64,000 nucleotides of DNA from Pontitalea aquivivens. Its GTDB lineage: Bacteria > Pseudomonadota > Alphaproteobacteria > Rhodobacterales > Rhodobacteraceae. Shown piece after piece: positions 19,063-29,703 of this stretch. Within the stretch, counting starts at the first letter, position 1, and each line of letters begins with the position of its first letter. Where the stretch lies: positions 124,001 through 188,000 of the forward strand of contig NZ_JBKFEY010000003.1 in NCBI RefSeq assembly GCF_046507575.1, in the 5' to 3' direction. Under the pieces are notes generated by a model. That model worked only from the letters and a program-made list of their open reading frames with translations, had not been told where the DNA came from and did no database searches. A program made the position numbers and the translations under genes.

Positions 19063-19622
19063 TATCCGACCTCTTTCATGGCATTCTGGAGAGACGCGAG
19101 CTTCGAGGCGACCGAAGTGTCGATCATCTTCGAACCCAGTTTGACGATCATCCCGCCGATGAGCTTTTCATCGACGGACATGTTCAGTTTGACGGTCTTG
19201 CCCGTCTGCGCCTTCAGCGCGGCGGCCAGTTTGTCGGCCTGCGCCTTGGTCAGCGCGGTGGCAGAGGTGACCTCGGCGGTCACTTCGCCCTTTTCTTCGG
19301 CGATCAGCGCGGCAAGCGCCTTGATCATCGCCGGCAGCGCGAAAAGCCGGCGCTTTTGCGCCATCAGCGCAAGGCCGTTGGCCAGCGGCGCCGACAGGCC
19401 CATCCTGGCCGCCAGCGCGCCAATCGCGGCGCCCTGCTGTTCACGCGTGTAGACCGGCGAGCTGATCAGATCGGCCAGGTCGGCCGAACCGTCCAGCGCC
19501 GCGCCCAGCGCGTCCACATCGGCTTCAAGCGCCTTGAGGCCCCTGGCCTCGCGTGCAAGTTCGAAAACGGCCGTGGCATAGCGCCCGGCGATGGCTGCGG
19601 AAATCGAAGCTGGTTCGGACAC
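19062..19622 (-). CDS. atpH: ATP synthase F1 delta subunit (OSCP-like)
   Basis: Peripheral-stalk subunit that ties F1 to the F0 b subunits. The protein is 186 residues when read from a GTG at 19622, the start chosen because GGAAGGG lies at good spacing and the sequence then begins SEPASISAAIAGRYATAVFE like other family members. A longer frame beginning at 19709 adds 29 arginine-rich residues unlike the family. The C-terminal signature LIGGMIVKLGSKMIDTSVAS (about 155-175) is clear. First gene of the operon. Confidence 0.94.
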   Translation of the reverse strand: MSEPASISAAIAGRYATAVFELAREARGLKALEADVDALGAALDGSADLADLISSPVYTREQQGAAIGALAARMGLSAPLANGLALMAQKRRLFALPAMIKALAALIAEEKGEVTAEVTSATALTKAQADKLAAALKAQTGKTVKLNMSVDEKLIGGMIVKLGSKMIDTSVASKLASLQNAMKEVG

Positions 19623-19725
19623 GTCCACCCTTCCGATGACTTCGCCCCTGTCTTCCCGTGCCGGATGGCGCCGGGCCAGAGGCCCCCCGTGGCGTGCGGT
19701 CGCCCGCACGTCTCAATCGGCCCCG

Positions 19726-19754
19726 CGTGTAGCAGAGCCTCCCCACCCTCGCAA
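19726..19754 (-). promoter_or_regulatory. Putative promoter of the atpHAGDC operon
   Basis: On the minus strand TTGCGA (19749-19754), 17 bases, TACACG (19726-19731), about 100 bases upstream of the atpH GTG. Spacing is ideal; both hexamers are partial matches. Confidence 0.4.
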
Positions 19755-19912
19755 CCGTCTTGCACACCAGAAAGTGACCCCATGCGCCGCTTTTTGGCCC
19801 CGATCCGGGCGCGCCTGCGCGGGGCCGGGCGGGGGGCGGGGAAAGTCGCGGCGCTAACAGCGCGGACGGCCCTGCGCCCCCGCGCGCAGGGGCGGGTGAT
19901 TCACCTCCGGCC

Positions 19913-20671
19913 TCAGGCCGGATCGGCGGCGGGGCGGGCAGCACCTTCCAGAATGGCCAGCGGTTTGCGCACCGCCGCCGGCAGACGCGGCCCGCGCGCG
20001 GCATGGACCTGCCGGGACACCTCCAGCATCAGCACCCCCGCCGCCAAAAGCCCCGAGACACGCTGGCCCATGCGTTCCCACATCGGTGCCGAGCGCAGCC
20101 AGAAGCGGCGATCCGACGGCGGAATATACAGCGCCGCGGCATGGCGTTCGGGCATGAACCCCGCGCGCCGGGCCTGCGCCTCCAGCTGGCCCATCGTGTA
20201 GGGGCGGCCAAAGCCGAACGGGGTGGTTTCGCGTGGTGCCCAAAGCCCCACCCGGTTGGGCACGATCAGCAGCGCCCGCCCCCCCGGGCCCAGCACGCGC
20301 CGGCATTCCGCCAGCAGCGCCGCCGGATGGTCCGAGGTTTCCAGCCCGTGCATCAGGATCAGCCGGTCCACCATCCCCGTCTCGACCGGCCAGCGCGCCT
20401 CTTCGCACAGGACCGATACATTGGGCAGCCCCGCGGGCCAGGGCATCACCCCCTGCTGGCCCGGCATCAGCCCGATCACCCGGCGCGCAGGGTCCAGATA
20501 GGGGCGCAGCAAGGGCACGGCAAAGCCGTAACCCACCACCGTCTGCCCCGCCATTTCCGCCGCGGTCGCAGGCCACAGCGCCACCACCCGGTCACGCACC
20601 GCCTTTTGCGCCGCGCGGCCAAGCTGCGTGCGGTAATAGAAATTGCGCAGGTCCAGCACATCAAGATGCAT
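19913..20671 (-). CDS. Class I SAM-dependent methyltransferase
   Basis: A 252-residue methyltransferase-fold protein. The usual glycine-rich SAM motif is degenerate here (GQTVVGYGFAVPLL, about 42-55). The acidic post-I region, the LILMHGLETSDHPAALLAE segment (about 104-122) and LGPGGRALLIVPNRVGLWAP (about 127-146) are typical of Methyltransf_11-type proteins. The C-terminal third (FWLRSAPMWERMGQRVSG onward) is an amphipathic extension. This protein, divergent from glyoxalase II, is a conserved Rhodobacteraceae arrangement; its substrate is unknown. Confidence 0.85.
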   Translation of the reverse strand: MHLDVLDLRNFYYRTQLGRAAQKAVRDRVVALWPATAAEMAGQTVVGYGFAVPLLRPYLDPARRVIGLMPGQQGVMPWPAGLPNVSVLCEEARWPVETGMVDRLILMHGLETSDHPAALLAECRRVLGPGGRALLIVPNRVGLWAPRETTPFGFGRPYTMGQLEAQARRAGFMPERHAAALYIPPSDRRFWLRSAPMWERMGQRVSGLLAAGVLMLEVSRQVHAARGPRLPAAVRKPLAILEGAARPAADPA

Positions 20672-20721
20672 TGCGTCGCGGCGTCCCTTGGGCGAAGCTG
20701 GCCCCCAACATAAGCAAGCCG

Positions 20722-21501
20722 ATGCAAAAAGCCATGCCCCTGGATCTTGTCACCATTCCCTGCCGCGCGGACAACTATGCCTATATCGTCCATGACCCGG
20801 CAACCGACACCACCACGGTGGTCGATGTCCCCGATGCGGTGCCGGTGCTGCGCGCGCTGGATGCACGCGGCTGGAAGCTGAGCCATATCCTGCTGACGCA
20901 TCACCACAATGACCATATCGACGGGGTGGCGGCCCTGGCCGCGGCCACCGGCGCACGGGTGATCGGGGCCGCGGCCGACGCGCACCGCCTGCCCCCCCTG
21001 ACCGAGGCCGTCGCCCCCGGCGACACGCTGCACATCGGCATGGAATCGGTCGCGGTGATCGACGCACCGGGCCACACGCTGGGCCATGTCGCCTATCACT
21101 TCCCCGATGCGGGCCTGCTGTTCACCGGCGACAGCCTGATGGCCTGGGGCTGCGGCCGCCTGTTTGAGGGCACGCCCGCCCAGATGCATGACACGCTGAC
21201 CCGTCTGGCCGCGCTGCCGGGCAATACGCTGGTCTGTTCCGGGCATGAATATACCGAGGCCAATGGCCGCTTTGCCCTGTCGCTGGAACCCGATCACCCG
21301 GGGCTTTGTGCCCGGATGGATCAGGTCCGCGCCGCGCGCGCGGCGGGCCACCCGACGGTGCCTGTGCCGCTTGCGCTGGAATGCGCCACAAATCCCTTCC
21401 TGCGCGCTGGCGATCCGGCGCTGGCGCGGGCGCTGGGGATGGATGGCGCCGACCCGCTGGCCGTCTTCACCGAGACGCGCTCCCGCAAGGACAGGTTCTG
21501 A
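20722..21501 (+). CDS. gloB: Hydroxyacylglutathione hydrolase (glyoxalase II)
   Basis: Hydrolyses S-D-lactoylglutathione to D-lactate and glutathione, completing methylglyoxal detoxification. The 259-residue metallo-beta-lactamase-fold protein shows the metal-binding THHHNDHIDG motif at residues 59-68, the downstream APGHTLGH histidine (about 115-122), the bridging aspartate in LLFTGDSLMAWGCGRLFEG (about 133-151) and VCSGHEYTEAN. The start at 20722 is the first ATG after the divergent methyltransferase gene; ATG at 20734 is possible. It ends 7 bases before the HPP gene. Confidence 0.95.
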   Translation: MQKAMPLDLVTIPCRADNYAYIVHDPATDTTTVVDVPDAVPVLRALDARGWKLSHILLTHHHNDHIDGVAALAAATGARVIGAAADAHRLPPLTEAVAPGDTLHIGMESVAVIDAPGHTLGHVAYHFPDAGLLFTGDSLMAWGCGRLFEGTPAQMHDTLTRLAALPGNTLVCSGHEYTEANGRFALSLEPDHPGLCARMDQVRAARAAGHPTVPVPLALECATNPFLRAGDPALARALGMDGADPLAVFTETRSRKDRF

Positions 21502-21508
21502 GATCCGG

Positions 21509-22756
21509 ATGCCGGCCCGCACAGCCCGCCCCGCAACCGACACCGTGCCCCCGGACACCGGGCCACCCGACACCGGACCACCCGACACCGGGCCACCCGA
21601 CACGCCCCCCCGCAAGCCAACGCTGCGCGCCTTCGGCCCCCCGATGGGGCGGCGGCCCTGGGTCGACATCGGGCGCACGGCGCTGGGGGCGGGCTTGGGC
21701 ATTCTGATCGCGGCGCTGATGGTCCACGCCCTGCCCGGCGCACGGACGACGGGGATCTATCTGGTGTCCTCGCTGGCCTCGACGGCGGTGCTGATCTTCG
21801 TGCTGCCCAACAGCCCCCTGGCACAGCCCTGGCCGGCGGTAGTCGGCAATACCGTGTCCGCCCTGGTCTCGGTCGCCGTGCTGCGGCTGGTTCCGCCGCC
21901 CTTTGCGGACGGGCTGGCGGTGGCCGTTTCCATCGCCGCCATGATGGCCCTGCGCGCGCTGCATCCGCCCGCAGCAGGCATCGCCCTGCTGGCGGCGCTG
22001 GAATATGAGGCGGGGCGTCAGCTTGGCTTTTCCTTCGCCCTGATGCCGGTCGCGGCGCTGACGCTGGTTCTGGTGCTTCTGGGCATCGGCTGGCACCGGC
22101 TGACGGGCCGTGCCTATCCGCTGCGCCAGCTGCACACCGTGCGCACCGCCCAGGGCCCCGCACGCCGCGCCCCCCCCCTGCCCCGGGCCGAACTGGAACG
22201 GCTGCTGAGCGAATTCAACCAATCCGCCAACCTGGGCCCCGCCGATCTGGCCCGCCTGATCGCCGCCGCCGAGACGCGCGCCACACAGGCGCTCTTTTCC
22301 GGCACGACCGTGGCCCGGATCATGACCCCCGCGCCGGTCACGATCGGCCCCGACGCGCCACTGTCCGAAATCCTGAACAAATTCGACCAGACCGGCACCA
22401 AAAGCCTGCCCGTCACCGACAGCGAGGGGCGATATCTGGGGCTGGTGGATCTGGCTGCGGTGGTCCGGGAACTGGCGCGCGAACTGGCCGCCGCACGGCG
22501 CCGGATCGTGGCGTTGCGCCCCGCCGTCCCCGAGGCCGAAGCCGCGGCGCTGATGTCATCGGACATCGTTCCCGTGGATGCCGCAACCCCCGTCGGCGCC
22601 TTGCTGGAACAGTTGTCCGAACGCGCGGCACGGGTGGTTCCGGTCACCTCGGGCGGCCATCTGGTCGGCGTGATCACCCGCACCGATCTGATCGCCCTGC
22701 TTCTGGCCCATCACGGCCCGGCCGCCCTTGCACCCGCCCCGCCAGACCCTATCTGA
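21509..22756 (+). CDS. HPP family membrane protein with C-terminal CBS domains
   Basis: A 415-residue integral membrane protein. Residues 1-50 are hydrophilic and proline-rich, with a tandem PPDTG repeat. Four or more hydrophobic segments follow between about 60 and 205, including the family motif AMMALRALHPPAAGIALLAA (about 148-167), source of the HPP name. After a charged linker, two CBS domains occupy about 265-335 and 345-412 (TVARIMTPAPVTIGPDAPLS and MSSDIVPVDAATPVGALLEQ), expected to sense adenine nucleotides. Plant HPP proteins carry nitrite across plastid membranes; the bacterial substrate is not known. Closely downstream of gloB, with which it may be co-transcribed. Confidence 0.9.
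   Translation: MPARTARPATDTVPPDTGPPDTGPPDTGPPDTPPRKPTLRAFGPPMGRRPWVDIGRTALGAGLGILIAALMVHALPGARTTGIYLVSSLASTAVLIFVLPNSPLAQPWPAVVGNTVSALVSVAVLRLVPPPFADGLAVAVSIAAMMALRALHPPAAGIALLAALEYEAGRQLGFSFALMPVAALTLVLVLLGIGWHRLTGRAYPLRQLHTVRTAQGPARRAPPLPRAELERLLSEFNQSANLGPADLARLIAAAETRATQALFSGTTVARIMTPAPVTIGPDAPLSEILNKFDQTGTKSLPVTDSEGRYLGLVDLAAVVRELARELAAARRRIVALRPAVPEAEAAALMSSDIVPVDAATPVGALLEQLSERAARVVPVTSGGHLVGVITRTDLIALLLAHHGPAALAPAPPDPI
21548..21604 (+). repeat. In-frame 15-base tandem repeat encoding PPDTG
   Basis: Three full units and one partial unit of a 15-base repeat (starting at 21548, 21563, 21578 and 21593), differing mainly at third codon positions. They encode PPDTG, PPDTG, PPDTG, PPDT near residues 14-32 of the HPP protein. 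Copy number could vary between strains by slippage without shifting the frame. Confidence 0.95.
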
Positions 22757-22835
22757 CACACTGGGCCTGCGCCCGTTCCCGCGCCACCCGGTCGCCCGCG
22801 CGATCACATTTCCCCCAACACCCCCCGCCAGACCA

Positions 22836-22852
22836 CCTTTCTGCGAGAAAGG
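22836..22852 (+). other. Hairpin in the clpA upstream region
   Basis: CCTTTCT, GCG loop, AGAAAGG, a perfect 7-bp stem about 95 bases upstream of clpA and 80 bases past the HPP stop codon. No T-run follows, so it is not a typical terminator; it may lie in the clpA leader. Confidence 0.5.
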
Positions 22853-22948
22853 ACTTGAAGCCGGCGGATTTCCACCGAAGTTTAACCTTATGGGGGCAAG
22901 GATCGGCAACGGGCCGACCCAACCCCTCGACCGATAAAGGAGCACCAG

Positions 22949-25264
<2,316 letters not shown>

Positions 25265-25288
25265 TCGGCCGGCGCGCTAACGGCAAGG

Positions 25289-25414
25289 CCGGGGGCTGCC
25301 TGCCCCCGGACCCCCGGGGATATTTGGACAAAGCCGAACACTTATCCCTTCGGATTTGCCCAAATATCCTCGGGGGTGAATTGGCCGCAGGCCAAGAGGG
25401 GGCAGACAGCCCCC
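25289..25414. repeat. Nested palindromic intergenic element, copy B
   Basis: Same plan and orientation as the copy at 5869-6005: outer hairpins at 25289-25309 and 25398-25414 and a central palindrome at 25311-25376 (CCCCCGGGGATATTT on the left, AAATATCCTCGGGGG on the right). It lies between clpA and the convergent OmpA-like gene and probably ends transcription from either side. Confidence 0.85.
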
Positions 25415-25453
25415 TGCAACACAGGCCGCCCTGCTGCGCCTTGCGGCGGTTCC

Positions 25454-26866
25454 TCAGCGTTCCGTCAGTTTCAGTTCGATGCGTCGGTTTGCGGCACGCG
25501 CTTCGGCGGATGTGCCGGTCAGCACGGGACGGTGTTCGCCAAAGCCTGTGGCAGCCAGACGCTCTGGCGGGAAATCGAAATCGGCAATCATCGCACGCAC
25601 CACCGACAGGGCGCGCGCCTGGCTTAGTTCCCAGTTATCGGCAAATGCGCCCTGGCCCGACAATGGCGTATCGTCGGTATGCCCGTCGACCCGGATGATC
25701 CAGTCGATTTCAGGCGGAATCTGGTTTGAAAGCGTGTTGAGCATTGTGGCCACCTGCGCGATCTGCGCCCATCCTTCCGGGGAAAGATCCGCCGATCCGG
25801 GTTCGAACAGCACTTCCGAGGAAAAGACGAAGCGGTCGCCCACAACCCTGACACCTTCGCGCCCCGCAAGGATCTGCGACAACCGTCCGAAAAATTCGGA
25901 TCGATAGCGCGCCAGATCGCGCGCCTCTTCTTCGGCCTTGCGGCGCGCCTCGGCCTCAAGCTCGGCGCGGCGCTTCTGTTCGGCCGCCACCTGTGCCAGC
26001 GCCGCGTTCAGCTGGGCGCCCAGGGTTTCCACCTGCACCTGCGCCTCGGTATCGCGGGCCTTCGCGGCATCCAGAATGCCCTGCAGCTCGGCCAACTGGC
26101 CCCGCAGGGCCGCGACCTGTTCGTTCAGAAGCGTCACCCGGCGTGCCGACTCGGCGGACACCACCTGCTGATCGGCCAGCGCGACTTCAGCCACTGCCAG
26201 AAGAGCTGCCTGTTTTTCCGCCGCGCCCAGTTGTTTGTCGATGTCCAGTTGCAGATCGCGCCTTGCAGCCTCGGCCGCGGCCAGAAGCGTCAATGTTTCC
26301 TCGGCCCGGCGGCGGCTTTCTTCCAGTGCCAGCGTCATCGCCGCCAGTTCATCGCCCGACGCCTGCAGCCTGGCGCGCAACTCATCGATCGTGGCGCGGT
26401 CAAGACGCAGCTCATCGGCGCGCGCCGTCGCATCCGCACGCGCGCTGTCGCGTTCGGCAAGGGCGGTGTCGCGCTGGGTCAGCAGGGCGGCCACCTGCGC
26501 CTCAAAGGCGGTGATACGCTGGCCCGCGGCGTCCAGTTCGGCGGTGCGTTCGTCCAGCCGGGTGCTGAGCGTCGCGATCAGCGCGGCCTGTACGCTGACC
26601 TCCTGGCGAGCGCCCGCCAGCGAATTTTCCAGGTCTGCGGCACGCGATTCTTCCAGCGCCAGCGCGCGGGCAAGCCCCGCCACCTGTTCCGACAGCGCCG
26701 AAAGTTCGTTTTCCTTGGACGAGATCGTTTCGCGCAGGACCGATTGCACCACCATGAATATGGTCAGCACGAACATCAGCACCAGCAAAAGCGCCGTCAT
26801 CGCATCGACGAAGCCCGGCCAGATGGTTGCCGAAAACCGCTGCTGGCCGCGCCGGGCAAGCGCCAT
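25454..26866 (-). CDS. MotB/OmpA-like envelope protein with long coiled coil
   Basis: A 470-residue protein with three parts. Residues 1-45 hold one membrane segment in which an aspartate (D21, in WPGFVDAMTALLLVL) sits where MotB has its proton-carrying aspartate. Residues about 45-330 form a long alanine-, glutamate- and arginine-rich coiled coil. Residues about 340-470 are an OmpA-type peptidoglycan-binding domain (DWIIRVDGHTDDTPL, then NWELSQARALSVVRAM and RRIELKLTER). It should anchor a stator to the cell wall while the N-terminus conducts ions. The gene lies 3 bases after the MotA/ExbB-like gene, so the two proteins almost certainly form one complex. Confidence 0.85.
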   Translation of the reverse strand: MALARRGQQRFSATIWPGFVDAMTALLLVLMFVLTIFMVVQSVLRETISSKENELSALSEQVAGLARALALEESRAADLENSLAGARQEVSVQAALIATLSTRLDERTAELDAAGQRITAFEAQVAALLTQRDTALAERDSARADATARADELRLDRATIDELRARLQASGDELAAMTLALEESRRRAEETLTLLAAAEAARRDLQLDIDKQLGAAEKQAALLAVAEVALADQQVVSAESARRVTLLNEQVAALRGQLAELQGILDAAKARDTEAQVQVETLGAQLNAALAQVAAEQKRRAELEAEARRKAEEEARDLARYRSEFFGRLSQILAGREGVRVVGDRFVFSSEVLFEPGSADLSPEGWAQIAQVATMLNTLSNQIPPEIDWIIRVDGHTDDTPLSGQGAFADNWELSQARALSVVRAMIADFDFPPERLAATGFGEHRPVLTGTSAEARAANRRIELKLTER

Positions 26867-26869
26867 GGC

Positions 26870-28066
26870 CTAGCCCTCCTGTGCCGGGCGGAATGCGCGC
26901 TGCGACAGGATCGCCCGCGTCAGTGACGCGAAATCGTGGCGCAGGTCGGCCATGGTTTCCTGCCTGCCGGCCGAAAGCTCTTCCAGCAGGCGCAACAGCT
27001 GTGCGTCGATGGACCGCAGGCGCATCCGCGCCTCGGCCTCGGCGTCGGCACCGCTGCCAAGGCTGTTTTCAATGCGTTCGGCCAGCGCGGCCATGCCGGC
27101 GATCATCCGGTCCTGGCCTTCGGCGATGCGCGTCAGCAGCGCGCCGGCATCGGCCTCGGTGCCCAGCTGGTCGGTCAGCTGTTCGACCCCCGCCACCAGA
27201 TGCCCGATGCGCTGATCCAGCGCCCGGGCGGCCACGTCCGACCCTGCGAACAGCGCGCGCAATTCCTCCATCTGCTCGGCCATATGGTCAAGCACGGCCA
27301 CCGCCATATTCGCCTCGCCTTCGGCATCGGCCCCGGCAAAGGACAGCCGCGTGATCGAGGAAATCCATTCCTCCAGTTCACGGAAAAAACGGTTCTGGCC
27401 GTGGGTCACGAACAGTTCCAGCAGCCCCACCACCAACGACCCGGCCAGCCCCAGCAGCGATGAGGAAAAGGCCGTGCCCATGCCGCCCAGTTGCGCCTCA
27501 AGGCCGGTCATCAGCTTGTCGAACACCTCAATCCCCGATTCGCCTTCCTGCGGGGCAAGCGCGCGGATGGTTTCGACCACCGCCGGGACGGTCGTGGCAA
27601 GGCCATAGAACGTCCCCAGAAGACCAAGGAAAATCAGCAGGTTGGCAACATAGCGGGTAATGTCGCGCGCCTCGTCGATCCGGGTTGCTACCGATTCCAG
27701 GATCGACCGGGCCGAGGATGTGGCAATTTCGCGCTGCGCGCTGCGGCTGCCCAGAAGGGCCGCCAGCGGTGCCAGAAGCGAAGGCGCGCGGGCCGCGCGC
27801 GGGCCGTTGCGGTCGGCGGCGAAGGATTCGATCCAGCTGACGGATTTGATCAGCTGCACCACCTGCCAGAAACAGGCCAGCACACCGACCACGAACACCG
27901 CCAGGATCGCCCCGTTCAGCCAGGGGTTCGACAGGAAGATCGGATAGATGCGCGCATAGGCGACCCAGCCGCCCAGGCCCACCAGCCCCAGGACGATCAG
28001 CATCATCAGGACCTGACGCACGGGTTGGGAAAATTGCGGCGCGGCCTGCCGGGCGGGGGTGCGCAT
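26870..28066 (-). CDS. MotA/TolQ/ExbB-like proton-channel protein with long cytoplasmic tail
   Basis: A 398-residue membrane protein. Hydrophobic segments lie at about 18-38, 50-70, 135-160 and 195-220. The last two form the conserved MotA/TolQ/ExbB core (YVANLLIFLGLLGTFYGLA and GMGTAFSSSLLGLAGSLVVG). About 175 residues follow as a charged helical tail, far longer than in ExbB or TolQ. The start at 28066 has AGAGG at good spacing; a longer frame begins 20 residues earlier. Paired with the OmpA-like gene it resembles a MotAB/ZorAB-type motor, but no ZorC, ZorD or ZorE and no flagellar or TonB genes are nearby. Its cellular job is unknown. Confidence 0.83.
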   Translation of the reverse strand: MRTPARQAAPQFSQPVRQVLMMLIVLGLVGLGGWVAYARIYPIFLSNPWLNGAILAVFVVGVLACFWQVVQLIKSVSWIESFAADRNGPRAARAPSLLAPLAALLGSRSAQREIATSSARSILESVATRIDEARDITRYVANLLIFLGLLGTFYGLATTVPAVVETIRALAPQEGESGIEVFDKLMTGLEAQLGGMGTAFSSSLLGLAGSLVVGLLELFVTHGQNRFFRELEEWISSITRLSFAGADAEGEANMAVAVLDHMAEQMEELRALFAGSDVAARALDQRIGHLVAGVEQLTDQLGTEADAGALLTRIAEGQDRMIAGMAALAERIENSLGSGADAEAEARMRLRSIDAQLLRLLEELSAGRQETMADLRHDFASLTRAILSQRAFRPAQEG

Positions 28067-28129
28067 TCTCTGCCTCTTTGCCTGTTCTTTGGTCGCGAGG
28101 ATAGGCGCGCCGATGCCCGCTGCCAAGCG

Positions 28130-28666
28130 TTAACCCAACAGCGCGCGCACCCGTGCAGCCAGCCAGTCCAGATCGGGGTCGGCAATGCCCAGTTCGTGCA
28201 GATGCGCGGCCGTGTTGAACAGGTATTCGGCATTCGGGCCCCGCCCGCCCGCGGCCTGCGCGATGATCCGGGCCTGTTCCTCCAGATCCAGGCCACCGCA
28301 ATACTGCACATGACCGGGGTCGATCACATAGGTCAGCGCCTGCACCTGCCGGCCATCGGCCAGCTGGATGTCCAGCTGCTGTTCCAGATAGGCGGCCGAC
28401 ACCAGTTCGCGTTCGCGCAAGGCATCCAGAACCGGGTCTTCCTGACCGCGCCGGACGGCAAAGGCCAGCCCCGCACAGGCCGCAACAGGCGCCGCATCCA
28501 GCGCCAGCACCAGGCCCGGGCGTTCAGGCGTGCCACGATGGTGCAGTGATCGCATGCAGAACGACCGGTGCCAGCCCTGGGCCCGCGCCAGAACGCGCTC
28601 GGCCGGATCAAAACCCGGGTTCCAGATCAGCGACCCATAGCCAAAGATCCACAGGGTCTCGGTCAT
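28130..28666 (-). CDS. Gamma-glutamylcyclotransferase (ChaC family)
   Basis: A 178-residue cytoplasmic enzyme expected to cleave glutathione to 5-oxoproline and cysteinylglycine. The N-terminal substrate-binding motif IFGYGSLIWNP (about 7-17) is exact for the family. The central MRSLHHRGTPERPGLVLAL and the glutamate-containing RERELVSAAYL (about 84-94, the likely catalytic region) also match. It ends about 60 bases before the start of the MotA/ExbB-like gene on the same strand, and the two may share a transcript. Confidence 0.93.
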   Translation of the reverse strand: MTETLWIFGYGSLIWNPGFDPAERVLARAQGWHRSFCMRSLHHRGTPERPGLVLALDAAPVAACAGLAFAVRRGQEDPVLDALRERELVSAAYLEQQLDIQLADGRQVQALTYVIDPGHVQYCGGLDLEEQARIIAQAAGGRGPNAEYLFNTAAHLHELGIADPDLDWLAARVRALLG

Positions 28667-28728
28667 GTGTCTGGCTCTCCTTTCACGGGGCAGATAAACA
28701 CCGCACAGGCGGATTGGAAAGGGATGCG

Positions 28729-29700
28729 ATGCGGCGATTGATCTGGCTGACGGTCACCCTGATGGCGCTTTATGGCGGCTATTGGGTTCTTGGGGCGCAA
28801 GCGGTGGAACGGGGCGCCCAGGCGGCGCTGGCGGCGGCGCGGGCCGATGGCCGGGCCGATGCGGCGGCGGTCGATCTGGCGGGGTTCCCCTCGCGCTTTG
28901 ACCTGACGGTAACCGAACCGCGGCTGCAAAGCCGCGATGGCATGCTGGCCTGGTCGGCGCCCGTGGCACAGATCCTGGCGCTGTCCTATCGCCCGCAAGA
29001 GGTGATCCTGTATGCCCCGCCGCAACAAAGCCTGCGGCTGGGCCGGCAGATCTTTGCGCTGATCAACGAAGACATGCGTGCCTCGGCCGCGGTCCGGATC
29101 GGCAGCGACCTGGCGCTTGACCGGGCCACCGCCGTTCTGGCCGCCCCCCGCCTGCAGCCCCAGGGCGATGGCCCCGCGCTGGCCGCGCGTGAATTGCGCG
29201 CCGCCCTGCGTGCGGGGGACGGGCCCGCCTATGACCTGGGCGTGGAACTGCTGGATCTGGACCTGCCGCCCGCGATACTGACCAATGGCCGCCTGCCCGC
29301 CCGCATCGCGCGGCTGCATCTGGATGCCGCCCTTGGCCTGACGGCACCGCTGGACCGACACGCGCTGGCCCGCCCGCCGATGCTGTCCACGCTGACCCTG
29401 CGCAGCGGGACGCTGGATTGGGGCGGCATGGTGCTGACCGCCGATGGCACGCTGGAGATCACCGCCACCGGCCAGCCCGAAGGCCGCATCCTGCTGCGCA
29501 CACGCGATTGGCAAAAGGCGATCAAACTGGCCGCCGAAACGGGCCTGCTGCCGCCGGAACGTCTGCCGATGCTGCTGCTGATCGGCGGGCAGATGGCCAG
29601 CCAAAGCGCCGATGGCGCGCTGGAATTGCCGCTGATCTTCCGCCAGGGCCAGATGGCGCTTGGCCCGATGCCGCTTGGCCCCGCCCCCTATCTGCGCTAA
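28729..29700 (+). CDS. DUF2125 family protein
   Basis: A 323-residue protein with an N-terminal membrane anchor or signal sequence (LIWLTVTLMALYGGYWVLGA, about 4-23) and an otherwise soluble periplasmic body rich in beta-strand patterns (DLAGFPSRFDLTVTEPRL at about 49, with AWSAPVAQILALSYRPQ after it). This layout is typical of DUF2125, a family mainly of alphaproteobacteria with unknown function. ATG at 28729 was chosen because it directly precedes the anchor. It is divergent from chaC and convergent with tyrC, with 3 bases between stops. Confidence 0.87.
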   Translation: MRRLIWLTVTLMALYGGYWVLGAQAVERGAQAALAAARADGRADAAAVDLAGFPSRFDLTVTEPRLQSRDGMLAWSAPVAQILALSYRPQEVILYAPPQQSLRLGRQIFALINEDMRASAAVRIGSDLALDRATAVLAAPRLQPQGDGPALAARELRAALRAGDGPAYDLGVELLDLDLPPAILTNGRLPARIARLHLDAALGLTAPLDRHALARPPMLSTLTLRSGTLDWGGMVLTADGTLEITATGQPEGRILLRTRDWQKAIKLAAETGLLPPERLPMLLLIGGQMASQSADGALELPLIFRQGQMALGPMPLGPAPYLR

Positions 29701-29703
29701 GGA

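Noticed and set aside
21548..21604. Tandem repeat considered as a CRISPR array
   Set aside because: Units of 15 bases without spacers, in frame inside a membrane-protein gene, and no cas genes.
25454..28066. Complete Zorya defence system
   Set aside because: Only the motor-like pair is present. Neighbours are clpA, a ChaC enzyme and DUF2125, with no ZorC, ZorD or ZorE candidates.
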